DNA from: an uncultured bacterium
GTDB lineage: Bacteria > Verrucomicrobiota > Kiritimatiellia > RFP12 > UBA1067
Direction of reading: 5' to 3'
DNA: 49,590 bases
NCBI GenBank assembly: GCA_902802945.1
Contig: CADCOC010000044.1
Coordinates: 1 to 49,590 of the forward strand
This document shows, piece after piece, positions 31,908 through 40,537 of the stretch; position 1 is the stretch's first letter; each line of letters starts with the position of its first letter. Position numbers and translations under genes: made by a program. Under the pieces are notes generated by a model, which saw only the letters and a list, made by a program, of their open reading frames with translations, ran no database searches and was not told where the DNA came from.

Positions 31908-34403
31908 TCAGCGGGATTTTACGGGCGCAGCGGGGCGATAGAACATCACTATGGCCTGCGTAGTCCGGTGGAGAACGTCTTCGAGCTTCATTTCGCCGCT
32001 GTGACGCGTGCCGCGGTCCCTCCCGCCGGGGAACACGACGTGGAACGACAGCGGATCGCCGCCGAGTCCGTCGATGATCGCGATGTCGAGCGGCCAGCGT
32101 TCGGAGATGTCGTCCTTCATCGTCTTGTTCTCGCGCACGACGAGAACGGGCTGGGACATGAATATCCAGCGGCGGATTTCCGGCGCGAGCTTGTTGATGT
32201 CCTCTGCATCGCTGCAAGGGAAGAACGTCGTCTCCGGCGACTTTATCCCGAGCGCGGCCGAGCACTTCTTCACCCATGGCGACAACTCGCCGAATTTGTC
32301 TTGCTTGCCGGAAGTCGTCCGCCGGGGGCTCGTTCTCTTCTTCTTGCCCTTCCCCTTGCCATTGTCCTCATCCTCCATGATGAAGTCGCTCTGCGTCAAC
32401 CCCGCATCGGCAACGACGCGCCTCACGGCCCGGTACAGCTTTTCCGTCTCGGCCATGCGGAACTTCGGACGCGATTCGGTCGGATGGGAGTGGACGAGCG
32501 TCAGGTCCAATGCGTCACCACCCCGTGAGCCATACTTTTGAGCAGGTCCCGGCATGACGCGGTAGTAGTTGGCAAGGGCCATGAACGCGAAGACCGGATT
32601 GGCCGACTTGATGATGTTCTCGCCATGCGTGCCGAAGTACCACTTCTGGTAGTACCAATTCGAGAGCAGATGGTCCGACGGGCCAAACAGCGTTGAGGTG
32701 AACGGGAGTCCGGAATCTTCCTTGGGCAGAGTGATTCCCTTTTGGTTGCGGCTGTAGCGTATGCCGTTCGCATTGCGAGCGTACGCGCGGACGTAGTACA
32801 GAATTCCTGGCTTGAGGTCGAGTATGCGCGCGTCGTACCGGTCGCGGTGGTGGAGCGGGAAGAGTTGCCCCGTCTTCTCCGTTGGATCCTTCTTAAGGCC
32901 GTAGCATATACCGTATTCGGTAAGGAGCGGCTCGCCACGATAGCGCACATTCAACCTGGCCCTGAAAGACGTGGGAAACCACTCGCAGAGTTCGACCAGT
33001 TCCGTCTGGGGCAGAAGCGAGAAGTCAAGCTCGGCGCGCGTCAGCTTGACTGGCTGAACGTCTAGCTTGAACGTGCAGGTGCCGGCTGCGGAATCGGTTC
33101 GTACGTTGGATATGGCAATGCCGGCGGGCAGGAGGTTGGGCAGGATTGCCGCAGGGTCGCTCTTGGCGTCGAACGTGTCACCCGGACGCATGAAGTACGC
33201 GCTGCCGCCCACTCCCTTGTGGTCGCGATCGCCAGTGCGATACGTATAGCAGAGGTCGGGCGGACCCATCATCGGCGAGGACATGGTGACGTTGATCGCG
33301 TGTATGAGAAGTCCCTCTGCGGAGGGATTGCCCACGAGTTCACTGTCGTTGTGGCAGTATTCGATGCAGAACACGTAGTTGGGATGGGACGACGGCACGA
33401 GCAGCCCCAGCGGCGGAAGTCCCTCGTTGTCCTTGAACGGGAACTTCGCCGAACGCGGCGCAAGCGTGTATTCGCCTGGAGCGGTGATCTTCGGGTATGC
33501 GGCGGCTGGCACGTAGGCGTTGTAGATGTAGCGGCAGTAGGCAGGTCCGGTGGGGCCGTAGGACCATGGAAGACACGGCGTCCCCCCTACTCCGTCATGC
33601 TCCTCCGACGCATGGTAGAAGTCCGGCGCGCCGAGAAGATGCCCGATTTCATGCACCAGTGCGCCGCCGGGATACATGACCTGCGGGATGGAATTGGGCC
33701 ACAGCGGATCGCGCCACGGGACTTTCGGCTTGTATTTCCTCAACTTGTCCTCTGCGCCTTCCGCAAGGCGCTCGGGCGACGGCTTGGGCGGATAAAACGG
33801 ACGCACAACTTTCTCCAGCACCTCGGGATCGCCGTTCAAACTGTTACAGTAGACATAGCATGTGAAATCGCCCTTCTTCTTCAGGCCACCCTTGGACTGG
33901 GCGAAACGCAGTGCGTCCTCGCGGAGCTTCGCGGCGCGGCCATAGCCATCACCCTTGAAGCCGATGAGGTTCGTAAAGGTATCGTGTCGACAATAATAGC
34001 CGTAAGGATGCGGCGCCATGTAAACTGCGGGGTACGCCGCAAGGACAGGCCATGTAATGCCCTGCGAGTATTCTTTGTAATAGTCGGCGATCGTGTACGA
34101 GCCCTTGTACGACGTAAGGGCCGCGCAGACCTTCTCCGCAGACTCTGGCGCATGGCAATCGGGAAAGGCAATAACCACCAGGTCTACCTGGAACTCGCCT
34201 CGCTTGACAGGCGTCGTGCGCACTGGTGAGAAATCCTTCGCGCTCGTGCGCCGGACCGACGGCAGGCCTCGTTCATGCGGCGCGACATGCGAATGTTCCG
34301 CCTCCTTCGTACCTCTTGACGCCTTTTTGGCGGGTACGGCATAGAGATGCGCGGAAGCGAAAAGCGCGGCAACGCCGAAAATGGACAATATGCGGGAATT
34401 CAT
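31908..34403 (-). CDS. Secreted M6-like metalloprotease with C-terminal modules
   Basis: An 831-residue protein with a signal peptide (MNSRILSIFGVAALFASAHL). Zinc motif LVHEIGHLLGAPDFYH (His251, Glu252, His255) is the M6 (immune-inhibitor-like) HExxH-x-LG-x-x-D pattern. The catalytic domain spans about 65-450. A fibronectin-III-like segment follows (LKPGILYYVRAYARNANGIR, about 560-580). The C-terminal 230 residues (GENIIKSANPVFAFMALANY, FMSQPVLVVRENKTMKDDIS) look like a separate domain, perhaps cysteine-peptidase-like or adhesive; the assignment is open. It has a very basic insert near 690 (KGKGKKKRTSPRRT). A near-consensus promoter lies 8 nt from the ATG and no Shine-Dalgarno is visible. Confidence 0.8.
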   Translation of the reverse strand: MNSRILSIFGVAALFASAHLYAVPAKKASRGTKEAEHSHVAPHERGLPSVRRTSAKDFSPVRTTPVKRGEFQVDLVVIAFPDCHAPESAEKVCAALTSYKGSYTIADYYKEYSQGITWPVLAAYPAVYMAPHPYGYYCRHDTFTNLIGFKGDGYGRAAKLREDALRFAQSKGGLKKKGDFTCYVYCNSLNGDPEVLEKVVRPFYPPKPSPERLAEGAEDKLRKYKPKVPWRDPLWPNSIPQVMYPGGALVHEIGHLLGAPDFYHASEEHDGVGGTPCLPWSYGPTGPAYCRYIYNAYVPAAAYPKITAPGEYTLAPRSAKFPFKDNEGLPPLGLLVPSSHPNYVFCIEYCHNDSELVGNPSAEGLLIHAINVTMSSPMMGPPDLCYTYRTGDRDHKGVGGSAYFMRPGDTFDAKSDPAAILPNLLPAGIAISNVRTDSAAGTCTFKLDVQPVKLTRAELDFSLLPQTELVELCEWFPTSFRARLNVRYRGEPLLTEYGICYGLKKDPTEKTGQLFPLHHRDRYDARILDLKPGILYYVRAYARNANGIRYSRNQKGITLPKEDSGLPFTSTLFGPSDHLLSNWYYQKWYFGTHGENIIKSANPVFAFMALANYYRVMPGPAQKYGSRGGDALDLTLVHSHPTESRPKFRMAETEKLYRAVRRVVADAGLTQSDFIMEDEDNGKGKGKKKRTSPRRTTSGKQDKFGELSPWVKKCSAALGIKSPETTFFPCSDAEDINKLAPEIRRWIFMSQPVLVVRENKTMKDDISERWPLDIAIIDGLGGDPLSFHVVFPGGRDRGTRHSGEMKLEDVLHRTTQAIVMFYRPAAPVKSR

Positions 34404-34411
34404 GGTTCAAC

Positions 34412-34441
34412 AGTATATCGGAGTGCGCTTGCCCTTGTCAA
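34412..34441 (-). promoter_or_regulatory. Consensus promoter of the M6-like protease gene
   Basis: TTGACA (34436-34441), 18-nt spacer, TATACT (34412-34417), then 8 nt to the ATG at 34403. The best sigma-70-like match of the window; the mRNA would start at or next to the start codon. Confidence 0.75.
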
Positions 34442-34442
34442 G

Positions 34443-34565
34443 TCACAGACCGAGGGAAAATCGACTAGGAACGAGGTTGCACGTGCCATCAGCTGAGAGT
34501 TTTCCGCGCTCGGCCACGGTCATCACCGCCACAACCGCCATCAAGCCAATTGCTACTCGTTTCAT
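34443..34565 (-). CDS. Very short ORF with signal peptide, possible truncated gene
   Basis: A 40-codon frame beginning MKRVAIGLMAVVAVMTVAER, which looks like a signal peptide, with a strong AAGGAGAA 6 nt before the ATG. It starts 2 nt after the stop of the esterase gene and ends in the promoter region of the protease gene. It may be the remaining 5' end of a secreted protein gene whose body was lost, or a real small peptide. Low GC-rich coding signal after residue 25. Confidence 0.4.
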   Translation of the reverse strand: MKRVAIGLMAVVAVMTVAERGKLSADGTCNLVPSRFSLGL

Positions 34566-34567
34566 TT

Positions 34568-36595
34568 CTATTCTCCTTGTTTGCTCAAAGCAAGTTCCGT
34601 CCAGTCGTACGACAGAAGCGCGCCGTTGACGCAGATGGACATTGGCGTGTCGAGGGCTTTTCTGACCGATTCCGACCATGACGGCGGCGGGATGACAAAT
34701 TCAACCTTCCCAAACAGTTCCCTGTTCACGGCGAATGCGTGAGCTGCGGCAACGGCCATACGCCCCCGCGTGAAGATATCCGGCGACGCCCCGAATCGCC
34801 GTTTCAGATCCAGCGCCACTTCCTGAAGCTCAGCGGCCTGACGCCCCACAAGCGACTGCCCGAGCGCATACAGCAACACGGAAAGCTCTTCGTCCCGTCC
34901 CTTGCGCCCGTAATATGTCCCTCCTTTTTTCCTTCCGTACTGTCCAATTTCCCCCGTCCCCGTCAGGTCGATAGATATCACGGGGCGACAGGACGCCACA
35001 TACTTCGCCACGGCAGCCGCGCTGCTTTTGCGGGAGGCGGCATTCAAGGCAATGACCGGCGAACCCGATATCTTGGCCGGGATGAACACAACGGCGGGAA
35101 GTTTCAGCCCGTCCGGCCGCACATACGCCTCGCGGACGATTCGCACGCCGCCGCGCGTCTCTTGCGAAATCTCGATGCGCCTGAGCGGCACGGCACCCGG
35201 CTCGGCAATGCCGGCGATGCGCCGCACGTCGGCAGGTTGGACCGCGCCCTTCCGCGCGGAGACCGCCGCCTTCAGGTCGTCGTGCATGACGTCGTACACC
35301 GTGCGCTCGCCGGGCAGCGACAACACGCCCCCGCCTCCGCACGCAAAGCCTTCGGATTCGCCCGGGCCGCAGTCTGACGACTTGGGGTCGAAGCCTTTGT
35401 TGAGCGCGCGGTACTCCGCCGTCGTCCGCGCCAGCGCGGCGGCGTCCCCGCGAAGCCAGCGCTTCATCCAGTCGATGGAAGATGCGCGGCTTCCCTCGTA
35501 CCAGAGATGGCCGCCCTCCATGTCCGTCATGCCGAAGCGCTCTCCCCAGCCGAGCCGCTTCATCACATCTTCGACAAGTTCAACGGTGTGCCGCGTGCCA
35601 TCGAAGGGGAAGACGATGTCGCCGTGATAGGCCTGCACGCGCACCGGGAGCGGCGCGGGCATGAGGCAGAACGACGCGTGGTTCAGGCCGAACGACAGCT
35701 GTCCGAATATGTTCTGGCAGGCATCTCCCGGACCGATCGACGCCCTCTCGGCCGCCCGGGCAAAGGAGCAGATGTATCCGGCGGGCGCCGTCGCAGCAAG
35801 CCGGGGATCAACCGCCTGCAGAAAGGCCGTGACGTTCCCGCCGCCCGAATTCCCCATGCAGCCTAGAGCCTTGGCGTCGATGTCGGGACGCGTCTCGAGA
35901 TAGTCGAGCGCGCGCATCGCGTCCCACACGCGGAAACGCGGAAACCCGCCTCCGAGAAGGACGGCCAGCGAGCCGATACGGTTGTGCTCATCCCAGTTGA
36001 CCGCAGGGTTCTTCCCGCGCTCCTGGACGCGTTCGCCCTGCGCGAACGGATCAACCACCAGCGCCGCGATGCCGGCACGGGCGGACATCACACCGCCCCT
36101 TCCGTAGTTGGAGGCAGACTTCCCCGCGCTGCTGTGTCCGCAAGCGATCAGCACACAGGGATACGGCGGCGGAAAGCGCGTGGCGTCTGGCAGGTAGAGG
36201 TTGGCGGAAACATGAACGCCGGGCCAGCTCTCGAACAGGACGTTCTCCACCGTGTAGCCGTCGCGTTTCCGGACGGCAACCGTGCACGCGTTCAGCGGAC
36301 ACCGCTCGGACGGGAAGCCGCCCATGGCGTGAATCATGCGGCTGCGCAGGCTCTTTCCGTACTGCTGCAGCTCCTCGCGCGTCTTCATCCGACGCCAGAC
36401 CGCATCACATGCGGCATCCGCCCGCTCGACCTCCGCAAACACCGCACGCCACGACGACCGTCCCGCGTCCGCGTCCAAGACGGGTTTCGCCAGTTCAGCG
36501 GAAATCCAGTCTGCGTCTCCTGCGATACAAGAGAGCATTCCCGAAGCGAACGCCGCAACCACTGCGGCGAGAACATGTCTTTGGATTGTTTTCAT
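34568..36595 (-). CDS. Secreted esterase with two alpha/beta-hydrolase-like modules (CE7/AXE1-like)
   Basis: A 675-residue protein with a signal peptide (MKTIQRHVLAAVVAAFASGM). Residues about 80-400 form an alpha/beta hydrolase: GYTVENVLFESWPGVHVSAN, YPCVLIACGHSSAGKS, the nucleophile LGCMGNSGGGNVTAF (Ser250), and a catalytic His in DMEGGHLWYEG (about 359). This resembles acetyl xylan esterase/prolyl-oligopeptidase-like enzymes. Residues about 430-675 repeat the fold in a degenerate form (KLPAVVFIPAKISGSPVIAL, SCRPVISIDLTGTGE) without a clear nucleophile. Probably deacetylates hemicellulose or pectin. It lies 17 nt downstream of the FucI-like gene and belongs to the same transcript. Confidence 0.8.
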   Translation of the reverse strand: MKTIQRHVLAAVVAAFASGMLSCIAGDADWISAELAKPVLDADAGRSSWRAVFAEVERADAACDAVWRRMKTREELQQYGKSLRSRMIHAMGGFPSERCPLNACTVAVRKRDGYTVENVLFESWPGVHVSANLYLPDATRFPPPYPCVLIACGHSSAGKSASNYGRGGVMSARAGIAALVVDPFAQGERVQERGKNPAVNWDEHNRIGSLAVLLGGGFPRFRVWDAMRALDYLETRPDIDAKALGCMGNSGGGNVTAFLQAVDPRLAATAPAGYICSFARAAERASIGPGDACQNIFGQLSFGLNHASFCLMPAPLPVRVQAYHGDIVFPFDGTRHTVELVEDVMKRLGWGERFGMTDMEGGHLWYEGSRASSIDWMKRWLRGDAAALARTTAEYRALNKGFDPKSSDCGPGESEGFACGGGGVLSLPGERTVYDVMHDDLKAAVSARKGAVQPADVRRIAGIAEPGAVPLRRIEISQETRGGVRIVREAYVRPDGLKLPAVVFIPAKISGSPVIALNAASRKSSAAAVAKYVASCRPVISIDLTGTGEIGQYGRKKGGTYYGRKGRDEELSVLLYALGQSLVGRQAAELQEVALDLKRRFGASPDIFTRGRMAVAAAHAFAVNRELFGKVEFVIPPPSWSESVRKALDTPMSICVNGALLSYDWTELALSKQGE

Positions 36596-36612
36596 GGGGT
36601 GAAAGACGAATG

Positions 36613-38223
36613 TCAGCTTTCGTACACGACTTCGTAGCCAATCCTCTTGGCGAACGCCTCGACGTCGGAGCGGAAGTCGCCCATGAACGTGACGCGATGC
36701 CAGCCGAACTTGATCCAGGGAAGCTCCATCTTCGAGTAGTCGCCGGTCACGCGCGCCACGATCTTCGTGCGGCAGGCGCGGTCGTCGCGGTCGTTGGCAA
36801 TGACAACGCCGGTGTGCAGCACGATCTGCTTCCGCTTGAAGTTGAACTTGACCGTCGTGACGGGCTCGCCGATCGGCGCGAAGGAGCGTACGGACGCCCC
36901 CTTGCGGTCCTCGGAGTGCGTGAGGATCTCGAAGTCGGACTCTGGGCCGTCCTTGCCGAAGAAGCGGCGCGTCGAAACGCAGTGCGCGTAGCTGATGACG
37001 CGGTTCGCCATGTCAAGCACGGGATCGGAGACATATCCCACGCGCCCGCCGGTGAGCGCGGAAAACGCAAGCATCGTGGTGGTGCTGTTGATGTCGTTCT
37101 CGCACACGCCCATGAGGCCCTCGTCCTGCAGCTGCATGAACCCGAGGCACGGATACGCGTCGAGCTTGCCGGTGTAGCACCCGCCGAGGCAGTTGACGGT
37201 GATCGCCTTCGCACCATGGTCGGCGAGCGTCTTCTTCATACCGAGGTAGATACGTGCGCAGCCGAGGATCGTCTCGTCCGTGACGTACTCGATGCGGCTG
37301 GCCTTGTCCATCCACGACTTCGCGACGGCCCTCGCCTCCGCCTCGTCCGCTGCGCGGGCGTTGTTGTTGACCTCCTCGAACGGGACGCGCTCGATGACGA
37401 TTCCAAGCGTGCGTTCGATCTCCGCCGCGTATTCGGGGCGCTGGACGTTCTCGACCGAGAGGATCTTGAGCCCCTTGAGCTTCGCAAGCGCCTCGTCGGG
37501 CGTGACGCACTTCACCTTGTCGTCGATCACCTTGATTCCCTTCGGCGGTGTATCGGCGGGGATGAGCGCGTTGCGGTACTCGAACGCCTTCTTCTGGAAG
37601 TCCTCGGCCGTGCCGTCCTTCAGCACCTCGAACGCCTTGGCGACCTTGACAACCTGCGAGAAGTCGAACGCGGCGAACGAGGCGTAGTGCGGCTTCAGGT
37701 GCGTCATGATGAAAGAGTTGTGGCGTAGCCAGCCGCCGTCCCCCGCGTAGGGGAGCGTGGTGTAGAACATGGCCTTCCGCGTGTTCTCCCACACGCCGCT
37801 GATGCAGTTGTTCCAGCAGTTGAGCTGCACCACCATGTAGCCCTTGATCTCGCCGGCCTTCTCGTCCGCGAGGACGATCCCCTTCGTGTGGTCGCGCCCG
37901 TTGCTCGGCGTGGGGATGAACTCGACGCCGGGAATCTGCCAGTTGAGGGTGTCGGTCATGTTCTTCATCACCGGACGGAAGTCGTACCCGACGTTCGGCC
38001 AGTCGGGCTGCGACTGGATGTCGTGCGGCGTGTGGTACGCGAAGATGAGGCGCACCTTGATCGCATCCTTCTTGTCCGGAATGAGGTCGGGCGAGACCGG
38101 CGGCGGCAGCATTGCCAGGAGATCCGGCGAAATCGCACCCATTCCGGCGATGATTCCGAGCTTTGCCATGAAGTCGCGCCGACTGCAGCTGGCGCACGCA
38201 TTTGCTTCAATATGTTTTTCCAT
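36613..38223 (-). CDS. Tat-exported protein with L-fucose/L-arabinose isomerase-like fold
   Basis: A 536-residue protein. The start at 38223 places a twin-arginine signal at the N-terminus: CSRRDFMAKLGIIAGMGAIS (residues 13-32). The body resembles the FucI/AraA fold: LADEKAGEIKGYMVVQLN in the N-terminal part and AITVNCLGGCYTGKLDAYPC with LGFMQLQDEGLMGVCENDIN in the substrate-binding part. The usual metal-binding Glu/Asp pair could not be placed with certainty. A sugar isomerase exported by Tat would be unusual, so it may be a binding or altered enzyme. Followed by the two-module esterase gene and preceded by a promoter about 110 nt upstream. Confidence 0.75.
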   Translation of the reverse strand: MEKHIEANACASCSRRDFMAKLGIIAGMGAISPDLLAMLPPPVSPDLIPDKKDAIKVRLIFAYHTPHDIQSQPDWPNVGYDFRPVMKNMTDTLNWQIPGVEFIPTPSNGRDHTKGIVLADEKAGEIKGYMVVQLNCWNNCISGVWENTRKAMFYTTLPYAGDGGWLRHNSFIMTHLKPHYASFAAFDFSQVVKVAKAFEVLKDGTAEDFQKKAFEYRNALIPADTPPKGIKVIDDKVKCVTPDEALAKLKGLKILSVENVQRPEYAAEIERTLGIVIERVPFEEVNNNARAADEAEARAVAKSWMDKASRIEYVTDETILGCARIYLGMKKTLADHGAKAITVNCLGGCYTGKLDAYPCLGFMQLQDEGLMGVCENDINSTTTMLAFSALTGGRVGYVSDPVLDMANRVISYAHCVSTRRFFGKDGPESDFEILTHSEDRKGASVRSFAPIGEPVTTVKFNFKRKQIVLHTGVVIANDRDDRACRTKIVARVTGDYSKMELPWIKFGWHRVTFMGDFRSDVEAFAKRIGYEVVYES

Positions 38224-38331
38224 TGCTGAAGTAATCCACACAACCCTCTTTCGTGGCGTTTGCGGGTCAAGCCACTCGACCTGAAAAGACCGCATAACTG
38301 CGATAACACGATCAAGGTGTCAACGGCAATA

Positions 38332-38361
38332 AGTGTAGCATAAATCCCGCCTCAGACGCAA
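38332..38361 (-). promoter_or_regulatory. Promoter of the FucI-like/esterase operon
   Basis: TTGCGT (38356-38361), 18-nt spacer, TACACT (38332-38337) preceded by TGC (extended -10). Leader about 100 nt. Confidence 0.55.
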
Positions 38362-38399
38362 GCCACGCCAAGAACACTTTGACTTAGCGTGAGCGAATC

Positions 38400-40382
38400 T
38401 CAACGATGCCGACCGACCTCTTCCTCGCTCTCGGCGAACCACGTCTGCATCTCGCCCGCGCCGCGATGGCACCACGCGAAATACGGCACGAGCGTCAACC
38501 CTCCGCCCGTGAGCGACACCATCCGCGTCGAGGCAATCTCGATCTCGCCCTCGGTGAATGTAGCGTTCAGCGGCAGACAGGCATCCAGTGCCTTTCCTCC
38601 GTTGTCGATTCCCTCGGCGCAGAAGACAATCGGACCGCGCTCCACCGCAAAGCGTCCGCGATCCGCCGCGACCTTGTCGTTCGCCTTGATTCGGCGAACC
38701 GGCATGTTCATCGCAACCTCCACTACATCGCCCTTCTTCCATTCGCGGTCGATCACGCAGTAGCCCTTCACGGGTATGACCTTCACCGCCGCGCCATTCA
38801 CCGTCACGCGGAAATCATCCAGCGTCCCCGGCACTACCTGCTCGTAGAGATTGCTCGGCACCGGCCGCCCCACGCACCACCCCGGCACGCGGATGTTGAG
38901 CGCGAAGCGCTGGTAGGGCGGTCGCCCCGCGACCGCCGTGGCGGGCAGAGGGCTGCCCGCCCTACCTGGCACCACCTCAATCCTCACGCCACCCTTCCAC
39001 GGGTACGCCGTCTTCTGCGCGAGCTTCACCTCGCCACCGGCGAGCCGGAGCGTCGCCTCGCTTTCCACGAACAGGTTCACGTACGCGGCGTTCCCCTTCG
39101 TCGCGTAGGCGAAGCGTCCGATCTGCGGGATTAAGCGCACCACGTTCACGGGACAGCAACTGCACCCGAACCACTTCGAGCGCTTGTATCCGCCCTTCGA
39201 CGCCTGCGGGTTCGGATAGAAGAACTCGTCGCCGCCGATCGAGACGCCGCTGATGAGTCCGTTGTAGAGCGTGCGCTCCATCACGTCAATGTATTTCGCG
39301 TCACCGTGCAGGAGGAACATGCGCTCGTTCCAGAGGGCGTTGCCGATGGCCGCGCACGTCTCGAGGTAGGCGTCGCTGTTCGGCAGGTCGTACTCGTCGC
39401 CAAACGCCTCGCCCGACGAGCCGAGTGCGGGATTGCGGTACTTGACGTGCCGATGCGCGCCGATGCCGCCGTTGAGATGGAGCTTCCGACCAACGACGTT
39501 CTCCCAGAGACCGTCGATCGCGTTCACATACGCCATGTTGCCCGTGAGCGCTGCGACGTCGGCCATGCCCGCGTAAAGGTAGGCGGCGCGGACGGCGTGT
39601 CCGAACGCCTCCTTCTGCTCCAGCACCGGCAGGTGGTCCTGATACGTTGCGCCCCAGATGGGTCTGAGATCTTTGCGTCCGCGCATGTCTATGAAGTGCT
39701 GCGCAAGCTTGAGGTACTTTGCGTCGCCCGTCGCCTGGTGGAGGCGACAGAGGCCAATCTCGATCTCCTCGTGGCCGGGCACTTCGCGGCTCTGCCCCTC
39801 GCCGAGTCCAAACGTCTTGGCGACGAGGTCGGCGTTCTTGATTGCGACGTCGAGGAGCGTGCGCTTGCCCGTCACTTCGTAGTGCGCCACGGCGGCCTCG
39901 TAGAGATGGCCCACGTTGTAGAGCTCGCAGGCGTCGCGGTTCCGGCTGAACGGCTTCGGACCCATCATCTTAGCCTTGTGTCCGAGCGTGCGTGCGGTGT
40001 AGAGATAGCCGTCCGGCTCCTGCGCACCGGCGATCTTGGCGATGAGGTCGTCGAGGTAGCGGTCGAGTTCCGCATCTGGATGCTGTGCGAGCGTGTAGAC
40101 CGCGCCCTCGATCACCTTGTAGACATCGGAATCATCCCACGGAACGCCCTTGAAGCCACCCTTCTCGCGCCGCGCAGCCTTCTCAAAATTCGCGATGCGT
40201 CCAGTCTCCTCACACTTGCGGAAGTCGGTCTTGACGGTCACGAGCCGATTCGTCTCAACGCGCGGCAGCCAGAACCCGCCCGTCACCTTCACGTCGTTCA
40301 GCGCCGCCGGCGCGTACGGATACCCGCCCGCAAACGCCACGCCTGAAATACAGGACAGAAATAGAATTTGAATTGTTTTCAT
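38400..40382 (-). CDS. Secreted GH127 beta-L-arabinofuranosidase (DUF1680)
   Basis: A 660-residue protein starting MKTIQILFLSCISGVAFAGG (signal peptide), chosen because AAGGA precedes this ATG; the frame extends further upstream without support. The alpha/alpha barrel holds the GH127 active-site elements: GDEYDLPNSDAYLETCAAIG (Glu330) and the zinc/nucleophile cluster FGCSCCPVNVVR (Cys407, Cys409, Cys410). DNRACELYNVGHLYEAAVAH-like blocks and the C-terminal beta-sandwich (RFALNIRVPGW) agree with the family. It releases L-arabinofuranose from plant glycans. Residues 473-490 (GRAGSPLPATAVAGRPPY) are an insertion encoded by a palindromic DNA element. The downstream gene is the FucI-like operon. 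Confidence 0.9.
   Translation of the reverse strand: MKTIQILFLSCISGVAFAGGYPYAPAALNDVKVTGGFWLPRVETNRLVTVKTDFRKCEETGRIANFEKAARREKGGFKGVPWDDSDVYKVIEGAVYTLAQHPDAELDRYLDDLIAKIAGAQEPDGYLYTARTLGHKAKMMGPKPFSRNRDACELYNVGHLYEAAVAHYEVTGKRTLLDVAIKNADLVAKTFGLGEGQSREVPGHEEIEIGLCRLHQATGDAKYLKLAQHFIDMRGRKDLRPIWGATYQDHLPVLEQKEAFGHAVRAAYLYAGMADVAALTGNMAYVNAIDGLWENVVGRKLHLNGGIGAHRHVKYRNPALGSSGEAFGDEYDLPNSDAYLETCAAIGNALWNERMFLLHGDAKYIDVMERTLYNGLISGVSIGGDEFFYPNPQASKGGYKRSKWFGCSCCPVNVVRLIPQIGRFAYATKGNAAYVNLFVESEATLRLAGGEVKLAQKTAYPWKGGVRIEVVPGRAGSPLPATAVAGRPPYQRFALNIRVPGWCVGRPVPSNLYEQVVPGTLDDFRVTVNGAAVKVIPVKGYCVIDREWKKGDVVEVAMNMPVRRIKANDKVAADRGRFAVERGPIVFCAEGIDNGGKALDACLPLNATFTEGEIEIASTRMVSLTGGGLTLVPYFAWCHRGAGEMQTWFAESEEEVGRHR
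38912..38966. repeat. Cloverleaf-like palindromic element inside the GH127 gene
   Basis: A 55-bp element. The outer arms GGTAGGGCGG (38912-38921) and CCGCCCTACC (38957-38966) pair over 10 bp. Inside are two hairpins: CGGTCGC/GCGACCG with a 3-nt loop, and GCGGGCAG/CTGCCCGC with a 4-nt loop. It is read in frame and adds about 18 residues between two strands of the beta-sandwich. It has the form of a mobile palindromic repeat that settled in a coding region. Confidence 0.85.
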
Positions 40383-40416
40383 TGTGTTCCTTAGGTTAGA
40401 TAGATATGTTTTTGAG

Positions 40417-40425
40417 ATAATACCA
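40417..40425 (-). promoter_or_regulatory. Extended -10 element of the GH127 gene
   Basis: TGGTATTAT on the minus strand; no clear -35. Leader about 28 nt with AAGGA. Confidence 0.5.
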
Positions 40426-40537
40426 TCGTCATCATTGCGACCAGTCCCGCAGGCAAATCCACATTTTCTCGCCCTCTGCCGTGGCGAGACGATGGAGCCA
40501 CGCCTGACTATCAGCATCCATACATTTCATCTGCGTA

